Source of the DNA: Sphingobium sp. JS3065
Lineage (GTDB): Bacteria > Pseudomonadota > Alphaproteobacteria > Sphingomonadales > Sphingomonadaceae
Assembly: GCF_026427355.1 (NCBI RefSeq)
Contig: NZ_CP102665.1
Coordinates: 558,001 to 622,000 of the forward strand
DNA length: 64,000 nucleotides
Direction of reading: 5' to 3'
Part shown: positions 52,931 through 61,869 of the stretch, one piece after another
Position numbering within the stretch: position 1 is the first letter of the stretch
How the letters are laid out: each line of letters opens with the position of its first letter
Made by a program: the position numbers and the translations under genes
Notes under the pieces: generated by a model
Databases searched by the model: none
What the model saw: the letters and a program-made list of their open reading frames with translations, nothing else
Told to the model about the DNA's origin: nothing

Positions 52931-54454
52931 ATGATCGCCGCTCCTAAAGTCCGCTCCGAGACGCCGGGACCCACCGACGCCCAGATCCTGCTCGCCATCC
53001 GAGAGGATTTGCGTGAGAAAGTGGCTCCCGAACTCAGTTCGAATATGGCCAGTACCGTTTGCCGCATGGCGATAGACCTGATCAGCAGGATGCTGGTGCG
53101 ATCTTCCGATTGGCCGGATGTCCTGCACAGGCAGATTGTCTCGCGAGCCGCCGTTATCGAGGAAACGGTCACGCTGTTGGCCGGATCGCTCAATCCGGCA
53201 GATCGTGAATCGGCCCGAGCGCTAATCTCCACCTTGCCCCCGCAGGACGCCGGGATAATTTCTCTGGAAGATTATAACCGGCGGCTGGCCGATCAACTCG
53301 CGCACTTCGTGCCTGAGGCAATGGCGCTAGCCGCGCGCGATCCGTCCAAGACGCCTGCGATGAGCGCGATCATCAGGTCCCTTGTTGAGTCCGAGGATCA
53401 AAGCGAGCAATCCGTCGTCAACGCAGGCGTGACCAGCTCAGCTGCGTTTCACGAGGATCGAGCCGCCGCGGAGGCCGCCGTATCGCACGATCAGTTGCAA
53501 GCCTATCTGACCCGCAAATTCCCCGACAAGGATGTTCGCCTGATCAGCCTGCAGGAATTGTCGGGCGGATTTGGCAAGACGACCATATTGTTCGAGGTTG
53601 AGGGGCTGGAAGCGCGACCCTCATCACTGGTCATCCGCCGCGACCGGAAGGCGGGCGCGACGGAATCGACGGTCGCCGACGAATTCCCGCTGCTCAACGC
53701 GCTGCGCCATTATGACCTGCCCACCCCCGATCCGTTGTGGGCGGAAACCGATCCCGGCGAACTGGCATTGCCGTTCATGGTCGTCCGCCGCAAGGCCGGC
53801 GCCATAGCGGGAAGTCTCTGGGCGCCCGACAAGGCGGTATGCGGGCCCGAAACCGGACTCGATCTGGCGCGCGTGATGGCGCGCCTTCACGCCATCCCGC
53901 TCGACAAGCTGCCGCAGACCGGCATCTGGGCGCCGCGCAGCCCGACCGAGGCAATGGCCCGCAACATCGAATATATCACCGATCTGTGGGCGCGTACCCA
54001 GCAGGAGGTCGATCCCGTCATGGACATGTGCCTACGCTGGCTCTCGCTCAATCAGCCGCCGCCACCCGCCCGTATCGTTCCCGTGCACGCCGACCTCGGC
54101 TTCCAGAACCTGCTTGTCGAAAACCAGAAGATTTCGGGGCTGCTGGATTGGGAGCTTTCGCATCCCGGTGATCCGAACGAGGATCTTTGCTATGTGCGGT
54201 CCTATGTCGAGCAGTTGCTGCCGTGGGAGGAATTCCTTGCCGAATATCATGCGCATGGCGGCTGCGAATATCTCGAGGATCGGACGAATTTCTACGAAAT
54301 CTGGCGCGATGTCCGCAACACCGTGTTCACCGCCTTGTGTCATAAGGCTTTTTGCACCGACGCCAACACGGACATCCGGTTCGGTCACACCGGCGTGGTC
54401 TATTATCGGATGATGACGCTCGACGCTGCGCGGAGGATTGCTGCCTTGCAGTGA
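52931..54454 (+). CDS. APH-type phosphotransferase with a large extra N-terminal domain
   Basis: 507 residues. Residues about 200-500 form an aminoglycoside-phosphotransferase-like kinase: VHADLGFQNLLVENQ (catalytic HxDxxxxN, near 386) and SGLLDWELSHPGDPNEDL (metal Asp, near 404). This is close to the ACAD10/11-type kinases that phosphorylate 4-hydroxyacyl-CoA. The first roughly 190 residues are helical: TDAQILLAIREDLREKVAPE, then MASTVCRMAIDLISRML. They resemble the small DUF6285-type proteins normally encoded next to such kinases, so this looks like a fusion of partner and kinase. That assignment is from memory of the pattern and is less sure than the kinase itself. Confidence 0.85.
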   Translation: MIAAPKVRSETPGPTDAQILLAIREDLREKVAPELSSNMASTVCRMAIDLISRMLVRSSDWPDVLHRQIVSRAAVIEETVTLLAGSLNPADRESARALISTLPPQDAGIISLEDYNRRLADQLAHFVPEAMALAARDPSKTPAMSAIIRSLVESEDQSEQSVVNAGVTSSAAFHEDRAAAEAAVSHDQLQAYLTRKFPDKDVRLISLQELSGGFGKTTILFEVEGLEARPSSLVIRRDRKAGATESTVADEFPLLNALRHYDLPTPDPLWAETDPGELALPFMVVRRKAGAIAGSLWAPDKAVCGPETGLDLARVMARLHAIPLDKLPQTGIWAPRSPTEAMARNIEYITDLWARTQQEVDPVMDMCLRWLSLNQPPPPARIVPVHADLGFQNLLVENQKISGLLDWELSHPGDPNEDLCYVRSYVEQLLPWEEFLAEYHAHGGCEYLEDRTNFYEIWRDVRNTVFTALCHKAFCTDANTDIRFGHTGVVYYRMMTLDAARRIAALQ

Positions 54455-54662
54455 CCTGTCACGCGCTCGCCACGTCTCGATGCCGACGCCGCCCACCCGG
54501 CTTGTGGCGGTGCTCCTTGCCTCGGCTTCCGGCGGCGGCTAATAATCTAGCGAACCAATGGTCGGCGACTGGACGACATCCGCCGGCCTGCGCATGCTCC
54601 CGGTCGTCACTCGGGACCGCGAAATGCTCTGGTGAAGCGCAGACAGGCGAGAACGGGGTTTG

Positions 54663-56225
54663 ATGATGGAGATGGACAAGATCGTGACCGAAGCGGACGC
54701 ACTCGCCGCCAATGCCGCAACGCTTGGAGATCATACTGCGCTGATTTTCGACGCCGAAAAGACCAGTTACCGGTTGCTGGACATGCGCGCCAGCCAGATC
54801 GCCAACGGGCTGCGCCGCCTTGGTCTGCCGTACCACGGCCGGGTCGCGATCCTCGCCCGCAACAGCGCGACCTATTTCGAACTTCTGTTCGGCATCATCC
54901 GCGCCGACATGACGACCCTACCGCTCAACTGGCGGCTGGCCGCGCCCGAAATCATCTACATCCTCCAGGACGCCCAAGTCGAATGCCTGTTTTATGATGA
55001 GGATTTTGCGGAGGTCGTCGCCCAGGCGCGAGCGCAATGTCCGACGCTGCGCCACTGCATATCCATCGACGGCAAGGGCGAGGATGGTTTGCCGGCCTGG
55101 CGCGACCGCCAGTCGTCCGATCGCCCTGTCAGCCAATCCGAACCCGAAGACATCATGATCCAGTTCTACACCAGCGGAACGACTGGCCACCCCAAGGGCG
55201 TGCAGATTTCACACCGCTCGTCCCGCGTCATGCGCGAGATGGAAGTGGCGATGGGCGGCGAATGGCTGAACTGGACACATCAGGACGTGGCGATAGTGGC
55301 CCTGCCCAATTTTCACCTGAGCGGCACCAGTTGGGCCCTGCAGTGGCTGGCGCGCGGTGCGACGTGCGTCATCCAGCCTCAAGTCGATGCAGGCGCCTTT
55401 CTGAAGGCGATACAGGACCATGGCGTCACTCAGATCATGGCGATCCCCACAGTGGTGCAGATGATGCTGGACCATCCACTGTTCCCCTCGATCGACACAT
55501 CCTCCCTTCGCAACGTCTTTTACGGTGGAATGACGATGCCAGCTCCACGGCTGCGCCGTGCGCGCGCCGCGTTGGGGTGCAATTTCATCCAGATTTACGG
55601 GATGACGGAAAATAATGGGTCGACCTGTTATCTCACGCCAGCCGATCATGCCGAGGGAAGCGAGGAACTGCTTAAATCCTGCGGCCGGCCGCTTCCGCCG
55701 ATCGAGATGAAAATCATGAACGCTGATGGCGAGGAAATGGCGACCGGAGAAATTGGGGAGGTCTGCATCAAGTCGCCCTCTCTGATGAGTGGATATTGGA
55801 ACCGGGACGACATCGCCCAAGAGACGCATCATGGAGATTTTTATCGGACCGGGGATGCCGGCTATCGAGATGAAAACGGCTATCTTTTCCTGGTGGACCG
55901 GACCAAGGACATGATCGTATCCGGTGGCGAAAACGTCTATCCGGCCGAGATTGAGCGCGTGCTTGTCGAGCATCCTGGCGTCGTCGAATTGTCGGTCATA
56001 GGCGTTCCCGACGACCGCTGGGGCGAAGCGGTCAAAGCCGTGGTCGTGCGTGGCGACGATAATCTGACCGGCGACGAGCTGATCGCCTTCGCCAGAGGCA
56101 AGATCGCGGGTTACAAGGTGCCCAAGAGCGTCGATTTCGTCGATGCATTGCCGCGCAACGCCAACGGCAAGATCCTCAAGCGCGAACTGCGCGATCGTTA
56201 TCGCAACCGCGCGGACATGAGTTGA
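54663..56225 (+). CDS. Acyl-CoA synthetase (AMP-forming)
   Basis: 520 residues with ANL-family motifs: A3 YTSGTTGHPKGVQ (about residue 168), IYGMTENNGSTCYL (A5 region), YRTGDAGYRDENGYLFLVDR (A7/A8), and C-terminal lysine motif NGKILKRELRDR. It activates a carboxylic acid as acyl-AMP then acyl-CoA. Three in-frame ATGs (54663, 54666, 54672) are near; I use the first, since the reading upstream is TTG only. It precedes an ACAD and kinase pair that would act on the CoA ester. Confidence 0.92.
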   Translation: MMEMDKIVTEADALAANAATLGDHTALIFDAEKTSYRLLDMRASQIANGLRRLGLPYHGRVAILARNSATYFELLFGIIRADMTTLPLNWRLAAPEIIYILQDAQVECLFYDEDFAEVVAQARAQCPTLRHCISIDGKGEDGLPAWRDRQSSDRPVSQSEPEDIMIQFYTSGTTGHPKGVQISHRSSRVMREMEVAMGGEWLNWTHQDVAIVALPNFHLSGTSWALQWLARGATCVIQPQVDAGAFLKAIQDHGVTQIMAIPTVVQMMLDHPLFPSIDTSSLRNVFYGGMTMPAPRLRRARAALGCNFIQIYGMTENNGSTCYLTPADHAEGSEELLKSCGRPLPPIEMKIMNADGEEMATGEIGEVCIKSPSLMSGYWNRDDIAQETHHGDFYRTGDAGYRDENGYLFLVDRTKDMIVSGGENVYPAEIERVLVEHPGVVELSVIGVPDDRWGEAVKAVVVRGDDNLTGDELIAFARGKIAGYKVPKSVDFVDALPRNANGKILKRELRDRYRNRADMS

Positions 56226-56265
56226 CGCGGCCGACCGCAGACACAAGACTTGACTTTGATAGATA

Positions 56266-56278
56266 GCATATTATACGC
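56266..56278. promoter_or_regulatory. GCRTATNATAYGC site before the acyl-CoA dehydrogenase
   Basis: GCATATTATACGC fits the consensus fully. It lies 31 bp before the start of the acyl-CoA dehydrogenase and near the likely -10 region. Best copy of the element after the perfect palindrome at 11680. Confidence 0.5.
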
Positions 56279-56308
56279 ATAATAACAACTTTTGATAGGA
56301 GAGGACGA

Positions 56309-57532
56309 ATGGACTTCGCGTTGAGCGAACGCACCCGGGCGTTGCTAGACCGTGTCCAGACGTTCATGGACGAACATATCTTCCCCAACGAAGCTCTGTA
56401 CGAAGAGCAGTTGCGGGCTGATCCCAACAACCCGTGGATCGTGCCGCCGATCTTGCTCGAACTTCAGGCCAAGGCGAAGGCGGCGGGGCTTTGGACGATG
56501 CACATGCATGGCCATGGCGCGGGCCTGACCAATCTGGAATATGCGCCGGTCGCCGAACTGATGGGCCATGTTCATTGGGCGTCCGAAGTGTTCAATTGCA
56601 ACGCGCCCGATTCCGGCAATATGGACGTGCTCGCGCTCTACGGCTCGGAGGCGCAGAAAGAGCGTTGGCTCAAGCCCATGCTCAACGCCGAAATCAAGTC
56701 CTCATTCGTGATGACCGAACCGGGAGTCGCCAGTTCGGACGCCACCAACGTCGAAACGCGGATAACGCGCGATGGCGATGATTATGTCATCAACGGGCGC
56801 AAGTGGTGGATCACCAACGCCTATAATCCTCGCACCAAGCTGTTCATTGTCATGGGCAAGACCGACCCGGACGCACCCAAGCACCAGCAGCAGTCCCAGA
56901 TCCTGGTCGAGCCTGGTACCCCCGGCATCACGATATTGCGACCGTTGACGATCTTTGGATATCTGGACCAGCCGCATGGCCATGCCGAAATCATTTTCGA
57001 CAACGTCCGCGTCCCGGCTGAGAACATCATATTGGGCGAAGGCCGTGGCTTCGAGATTGCGCAGGGGCGCCTCGGCCCCGGCCGCATCCATCATTGCATG
57101 CGGATCATCGGCGTGTCTGAGAAGCTGCTGCGACTGATGTGCGAGCGGTTGTCGACCCGCGTCGCCTTCGGCAAGATTCTGGCGGATGACGGCGTCTGGC
57201 AAGAGCGCATTGCTCAAGCTCGATTCAACATAGAGATGAGCCGCCTTCTGGTGCTCAAGACCGCTTGGCTCATGGATACGGTGGGCGTCCAGAATGCCCG
57301 CAGCGAAATTTCGCAGATCAAGGTCATCGTACCCCGTTTGGCCCAGCAACTATGCGACATTGTGCAGCAGGCGTTCGGCGCGGCCGGCATGACCGACGAT
57401 TATGGCCTGGCCTATATGTATGCGCGTCTGCGTATCATGCGCATCGGCGACGGGCCGGACGAAGTGCATAACCGCCTGATCGCGCGCGCGGAGTTGGCCA
57501 AGTACAGGCACCTGCGTCCGGAGAAAAGCTGA
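56309..57532 (+). CDS. Acyl-CoA dehydrogenase of the ACAD10/ACAD11 type
   Basis: 407 residues. FAD-binding middle region SSFVMTEPGVASSDATNVET and GRKWWITNAYNPRTKLFIVM. Then GRGFEIAQGRLGPGRIHHCM (about 245-264), which is the characteristic sequence of ACAD10 and ACAD11, and QAFGAAGMTDDYGLAYMYAR with IGDGPDEVHNRLIAR at the end. These enzymes dehydrogenate, or in the phosphorylated route help eliminate phosphate from, 4-hydroxyacyl-CoA. The kinase that would phosphorylate the substrate is encoded directly downstream with overlapping start and stop codons. Confidence 0.93.
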   Translation: MDFALSERTRALLDRVQTFMDEHIFPNEALYEEQLRADPNNPWIVPPILLELQAKAKAAGLWTMHMHGHGAGLTNLEYAPVAELMGHVHWASEVFNCNAPDSGNMDVLALYGSEAQKERWLKPMLNAEIKSSFVMTEPGVASSDATNVETRITRDGDDYVINGRKWWITNAYNPRTKLFIVMGKTDPDAPKHQQQSQILVEPGTPGITILRPLTIFGYLDQPHGHAEIIFDNVRVPAENIILGEGRGFEIAQGRLGPGRIHHCMRIIGVSEKLLRLMCERLSTRVAFGKILADDGVWQERIAQARFNIEMSRLLVLKTAWLMDTVGVQNARSEISQIKVIVPRLAQQLCDIVQQAFGAAGMTDDYGLAYMYARLRIMRIGDGPDEVHNRLIARAELAKYRHLRPEKS

Positions 57533-58617
57533 TGCCGGCAATTGACAGGCAAGCGACTTTTTCCGGCACTGAGGCGCCACCCGAACATCTGGCGCTCGAC
57601 GTGCCGCGGCTGGCCGCTTACATGGCCGACAAGATTCCGGAGCTTGGCGACGACTTTTCGGTGGAAAAGTTCAAGGGCGGCCAGTCCAACCCGACCTACA
57701 AGCTGACCGGCCGAGATGTTACCATCGTGCTGCGCCGGCGCCCGCCCGGCAAGCTGCTGGCGTCGGCACATGCGATTGACCGCGAATATAGGGTGATGGA
57801 GGCGGTGGGCCTCGCCGGCGTGCCCGCACCGCAAACCTACTTTTACTGCACCGACGAAAGCATCATCGGATCGGAATTCTATGTCGTCGGCTTCAATGAA
57901 GGGACGGTTTACTGGAACGCCGACATGCCGGGCGCGGCACCGGCGGATCGCGCCGCCGTCTATGAGGACATGAACGGGCGTATCGCCCAGATCCACGGGC
58001 TGGACTATGCGGCCTATGGCCTCGGCAGCCTGGCCAAGGTGGGCGGCTACGCGGCGCGCAACCTGTCGCGCTGGTCGAAGATTTATGCGGATTCGACGCT
58101 GGTCGACATCCCCGACATGGACTGGCTGATGGACGCCTTGCCCGACATGCTGCCAGCGGAAGAGCGGGTCTGCCTCGTTCATGGCGATTTTGGCCTGTAC
58201 AACGTCATCGTCGCCCCGGAAGAGCCCAAGATCAGCGCGATCATCGATTGGGAAATGGCGACGCTGGGGGATCCGTTCATCGACCTCGCCCATCATGTCC
58301 GCGCCTGGTGGGAAGTGCCTGACCCTGAAGGCGGCGCCGCCACCAGCTTGAAGGGCATGGACGTGGCCGCGCTCGGCATCCCGACAATGGACGAATATAT
58401 CGACCGCTACTGCCGGCGCATGGGCCTGACCGAGCTGCCGCACCGCCGCTTTTACCTAGGTTATGCCCAGTTTCGCAATGCGGCCATGGTGCAGGGCATT
58501 TTGAAGCGCGCGGCGATCGGCACCGCGTCCTCCGCGCGCGCGTCGATCCATCGCCAGGAACGGGTTTTCGAGATTGCCGCGCTGGCGCGGGCGACGCTGG
58601 AAGGGCGCGAAGCATGA
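57532..58617 (+). CDS. APH-type phosphotransferase (ACAD10/11-associated kinase)
   Basis: 361 residues. KFKGGQSNPTYKLTGRDVTI near the N-terminus is the ATP-binding start of the ACAD10/11 kinase family. VLRRRPPGKLLASAHAIDRE follows, then CLVHGDFGLYNVIVAPEEPK (catalytic HGDxxxxN near residue 216) and IDWEMATLGDPFIDLA (metal Asp near 239). The start ATG overlaps the ACAD stop as TGATG. In eukaryotes this kinase and the dehydrogenase are one polypeptide. Here they are separate but translationally coupled. A second kinase lies at 52931. Confidence 0.93.
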   Translation: MPAIDRQATFSGTEAPPEHLALDVPRLAAYMADKIPELGDDFSVEKFKGGQSNPTYKLTGRDVTIVLRRRPPGKLLASAHAIDREYRVMEAVGLAGVPAPQTYFYCTDESIIGSEFYVVGFNEGTVYWNADMPGAAPADRAAVYEDMNGRIAQIHGLDYAAYGLGSLAKVGGYAARNLSRWSKIYADSTLVDIPDMDWLMDALPDMLPAEERVCLVHGDFGLYNVIVAPEEPKISAIIDWEMATLGDPFIDLAHHVRAWWEVPDPEGGAATSLKGMDVAALGIPTMDEYIDRYCRRMGLTELPHRRFYLGYAQFRNAAMVQGILKRAAIGTASSARASIHRQERVFEIAALARATLEGREA

Positions 58618-59360
58618 AGCCATATTTCGATTTCACGGATAGGGTCGTCGTCGTCACCGGAGGCAGTCGAGGACTCGGCGCAGCGCTGTGCCGCGCCTTC
58701 GCGGAGCATGGCGCCGATGTGGTCATCGCCAGCCGAAAGCTGGAAAATTGCGAGAAACTGGCGCGTGAGATCGAGGCGAATACAGGTCGCCGTGCGCTGC
58801 CCATCGCCGTCCACGCGGGCAACTGGGCCGATCTCGAGCGGCTGGTCGAAACCGTCTATGCAGAGTTCGGACGAATCGACGTTCTGATCAACAATGCCGG
58901 CATGTCACCGATCGCCTCCTCATCGGTCGACACGCCCGAGGGACTGTTCGACAAGGTGATCGACGTCAACTTCAAAGGCCCTTTCCGCTTGACTGCGCTG
59001 GTCGGCAGCAGGATGGCGGCTCGCGACGGCGGCGCCATCATCAACATCACCTCGATCGGGGCGATCCGGCCGCAACCGGCCTACGGCCCCTATGCGGGCG
59101 CGAAGGCGGCACTCAATGCGGTTACAGAAGCGTTCGCCCATGAATATGCGCCCAAGGTCCGCGTCAACGCGATCATGCCCGGTAGCTTCCGGACGGACAT
59201 TGCCAAGAGCTGGGATCCATCCAAGGAGGCGTCGACGCCGGCCGCACTCAAACGCTTTGGCGAGCCTGAGGAGATTGTCGGCACCGTCATGTATCTGGCC
59301 GGCGACGCCAGCAGCTTTACGACCGGAGCGGTCATCCGGGTCGACGGCGGAAGACCGTAA
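58614..59360 (+). CDS. Short-chain dehydrogenase coupled to the kinase
   Basis: 248 residues: RVVVVTGGSRGLGAALCRAF, VLINNAGMSPIASSS, Ser in INITSIGAIR, catalytic YAGAK, then PGSFRTDIAKSWD and VIRVDGG. All classical residues are present. Its ATG overlaps the kinase stop (ATGA). In the levulinate-type pathway a 3-hydroxyacyl-CoA dehydrogenase follows phosphate elimination and rehydration, which is the role I would infer. Confidence 0.92.
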   Translation: MKPYFDFTDRVVVVTGGSRGLGAALCRAFAEHGADVVIASRKLENCEKLAREIEANTGRRALPIAVHAGNWADLERLVETVYAEFGRIDVLINNAGMSPIASSSVDTPEGLFDKVIDVNFKGPFRLTALVGSRMAARDGGAIINITSIGAIRPQPAYGPYAGAKAALNAVTEAFAHEYAPKVRVNAIMPGSFRTDIAKSWDPSKEASTPAALKRFGEPEEIVGTVMYLAGDASSFTTGAVIRVDGGRP

Positions 59361-59401
59361 GAGGATCGTAAGAGGACCGTTTGCCGAAATTATATTCGCA
59401 A

Positions 59402-59414
59402 GCGTATTATATCT
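59402..59414. promoter_or_regulatory. GCRTATNATAYGC-type site before the E1 operon
   Basis: GCGTATTATATCT keeps 11 of 13 consensus positions. It lies about 95 bp before the E1 alpha start, in the only gap between the SDR and the E1 genes. Confidence 0.4.
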
Positions 59415-59508
59415 TGATCCGCCGCCCGACTTCAAGCATGGTCCGCCAGCAGTGGGCTGGCTACCGGCATCAGCGCGCAGCACGGACTTCTGTGAAGAGG
59501 CTTAAACT

Positions 59509-60492
59509 TTGTCAAACTATCCCAAACCCGACGGTGCGACGCTGGTGGACATCTACCGTCGCGCCTCGCTCATCAAGCAGAATGACGAACGCACTATCCG
59601 CGCTCTCAAGGCCGGAAAGCTCGTCATGCCTTATTACAGCGGACGTGGGCAGGAGATCATCCCATCGGCCCTGTCGGTCAACCTGACGGACGAAGATTAT
59701 ATCAGCACCATCTATCGCGGCATCCATGACATGCTGGCGAAGGGTTATCCTCTCAAGGAGCTGTGGGCTGAAATCGCCGGTCGTGTCGACGGCACCTGCA
59801 AGGGCAAGGGCGGACCGATGCACCTGACCTGCCCGGAAAAAGGCATTATGGTGACGACCGGGATAGTCGGATCATCCATGCCGATCGCCAACGGCTTGGG
59901 CTGGGCCGCGAAGCTGGAGGGCAAGGGGCGAGTTTCAATCGCCAATTTCGGCGACGGCGCGGCGAATATCGGCGCCTTCCACGAGTCGCTGAACATGGCG
60001 GCGCTGTGGAAGCTGCCGGTCATCTTCCTGTGCCAGAACAACCGCTATGCGGAACACACGACTTTCGCTGATTCGACTGCCGTGCAGCAACTGTCGACCC
60101 GCGCCGCCGGATATAATATGCCCGGCATCACCGTCGACGGCAACGATCCCGATGCCATGTATGGCGCGGCGAAGGTCGCGGTCGAAAGAGCGCGGGCGGG
60201 CGAAGGTCCGACCCTGATCGAAGCGATGACGTTCCGCTTCAATGGCCACGTCTACGGCGACCCGGGCCATTATATCACCAAGGAAGAACATGCCGCCGCA
60301 GTCCAGGCCGATCCGGTGCCACGGCTGCGCGCGCGCCTGATCGCCGAAGGTCACGCGACCGAAGCGGAGATCGCACAGATCGAAAGCGACATTGCCGCTC
60401 GGCTCGAAGATGCTGTCGCCTTTGCGATGGACAGCGCCTTCCCCGATGTCACGGAGCTGAAACGCGACGTCTATGCCACCGAAATCGCGTGA
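59509..60492 (+). CDS. TPP-dependent dehydrogenase E1 component, alpha subunit
   Basis: 327 residues, acetoin dehydrogenase-like. YRGIHDMLAKGYPLKELWAE, then KGKGGPMHLTCPEKGIMVTT and the TPP motif NFGDGAANIGAFHESLNMAA, then NNRYAEHTTF. The start is TTG at 59509, with GAAGAGG 8 nt upstream; no ATG fits. It pairs with the beta subunit next to it. It decarboxylates a 2-oxo acid, an acyloin or a diketone and transfers the acyl group to a lipoyl domain. Confidence 0.93.
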   Translation: MSNYPKPDGATLVDIYRRASLIKQNDERTIRALKAGKLVMPYYSGRGQEIIPSALSVNLTDEDYISTIYRGIHDMLAKGYPLKELWAEIAGRVDGTCKGKGGPMHLTCPEKGIMVTTGIVGSSMPIANGLGWAAKLEGKGRVSIANFGDGAANIGAFHESLNMAALWKLPVIFLCQNNRYAEHTTFADSTAVQQLSTRAAGYNMPGITVDGNDPDAMYGAAKVAVERARAGEGPTLIEAMTFRFNGHVYGDPGHYITKEEHAAAVQADPVPRLRARLIAEGHATEAEIAQIESDIAARLEDAVAFAMDSAFPDVTELKRDVYATEIA

Positions 60493-60499
60493 GGATGCC

Positions 60500-61483
60500 A
60501 TGAGCGATACACAACAGTTGAACATGATTCAGGCCGTCAATCGCGCGATTGACGACGCCATGGCCGCCAGCGACAAAGTGCTGATGTTGGGTGAAGAGGT
60601 CGGCGACAAGGAAGGCGGTGGCATCGTCGGCGTCAGCAAGGGCCTGTCCTCCAAATATGGCGACGAACGGGTGCGGTCGACGCCGATTTCCGAACAGGCG
60701 ATCGTGGGCGCCGCCATCGGCGCGTCACTGGCTGGCTATCGGCCGATCGCCGAGATCATGCTGATGAACTTTACCCCGGTGTGCATGGACATGATCACCA
60801 ACCATGCGGCCAAGCTGCGTTTCATGTCAGGCGGCCAGACCCATGTGCCGATGGTGCTGCGGACCATGACCGGAACTGGATTTGGCACCGGCGGCCAGCA
60901 TTCCGACTATTTGGAAGCCTGGTATGCACACACGCCGGGTCTGAAGGTCGTCTGCCCGTCGAACCCTGCTGACGCCTATGGCTTGATGTTGTCAGCGATC
61001 GAGGATGACGATCCGGTCATCTGGATCGAGCCGATGGCGCTTTACTGGACGCCGGGCCCGGTGGATTTTGTCAAGGTGCCTCTTGGTAAAGCCAGGATCG
61101 CACGCGAGGGTGCGGACGTCACCATCATCGCCCATGCCCGCATGGTCGTTGAAAGCCTCACCGCCGCCGAGACGCTCGCGGCTGAAGGTGTCTCAGTTGA
61201 AGTGATCGACCTCCGCACGATTTCGCCGTGGGACCGGGACACCGTCTTCGCGTCGGTCGGCAAGACGGGTCGCGCCGTCGTGGTGCATGAGGCTGTGCGA
61301 GAATTTGGCGTTGGCGCAGAAATTAGCGCGGAGATCGCAGAGGCGTTTTTCGGCAAGCTCAAGGCCCCGGTCAAGCGGCTGGGCGGTCCTTTTGCGCCAG
61401 TGCCCTTCTCAAAGCCACTCGAGTCCGCCTATGCGCCAAATGCCGGCGGAATTGCCGACACCATTCGTTCCATTATCGCCTGA
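60500..61483 (+). CDS. TPP-dependent dehydrogenase E1 component, beta subunit
   Basis: 327 residues. MIQAVNRAIDDAMAASDKVL, then LGEEVGDKEGGGIVGVSKGL and VRSTPISEQAIVGAAIGASL are typical of E1 beta, as is HSDYLEAWYAHTPGLKVVCP, with VEVIDLRTISPWDRDTVFAS in the C-terminal transketolase domain. The ATG at 60500 begins 7 bp after the alpha-subunit stop, with GAGG upstream. It is closest by general form to acetoin dehydrogenase and 2-oxoisovalerate E1 beta, and substrate cannot be told apart by eye. Confidence 0.93.
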   Translation: MSDTQQLNMIQAVNRAIDDAMAASDKVLMLGEEVGDKEGGGIVGVSKGLSSKYGDERVRSTPISEQAIVGAAIGASLAGYRPIAEIMLMNFTPVCMDMITNHAAKLRFMSGGQTHVPMVLRTMTGTGFGTGGQHSDYLEAWYAHTPGLKVVCPSNPADAYGLMLSAIEDDDPVIWIEPMALYWTPGPVDFVKVPLGKARIAREGADVTIIAHARMVVESLTAAETLAAEGVSVEVIDLRTISPWDRDTVFASVGKTGRAVVVHEAVREFGVGAEISAEIAEAFFGKLKAPVKRLGGPFAPVPFSKPLESAYAPNAGGIADTIRSIIA

Positions 61484-61500
61484 AGGAGCCCGTTACCCAT

Positions 61501-61731
61501 ATGTCGACCCAGATCCTGTTGCCAAAGCTCGGCTTTTCCATGAATGAAGGTGTGTTGGTCGAGTGGCTGGCGGCTGATGGCGCGACCGTGACCGAGGGCG
61601 ATCCGCTCTTCTCGCTGGAAAGCGACAAGTCGGTCAACGAGGTCGAAGCCCCCGCGTCGGGCACCCTCAAGATCCTGAAGGAGGTTGGCGAAACCTACGA
61701 GGTCGGCACGGTGCTGGGTGAGATCAGTTAG
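61501..61731 (+). CDS. Free-standing lipoyl (E2 lipoyl) domain protein
   Basis: 76 residues: ILLPKLGFSMNEGVLVEWLA and then SLESDKSVNEVEAPASGTLK, whose ESDKS Lys is the lipoylation site. This is one lipoyl domain only, with no E1-binding or acyltransferase domain. It begins 17 bp after the E1 beta stop. It may be a genuine stand-alone carrier, or the surviving N-terminal part of an E2, since an IS91-type element begins nearby; but it ends with a clean stop codon well before that. Confidence 0.9.
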   Translation: MSTQILLPKLGFSMNEGVLVEWLAADGATVTEGDPLFSLESDKSVNEVEAPASGTLKILKEVGETYEVGTVLGEIS

Positions 61732-61869
61732 AGCATCGCGCTGATTTTATGAATCGAGGGATTGAACGAACTCGCTGACGCTCGACTGGTGCCTGGGGGC
61801 TGGCGAGAATGACCCCCTGGTGGGAGGATTTGGTTGCTGAAGACCAACCCCTCACCAGGAGTTCATCCC

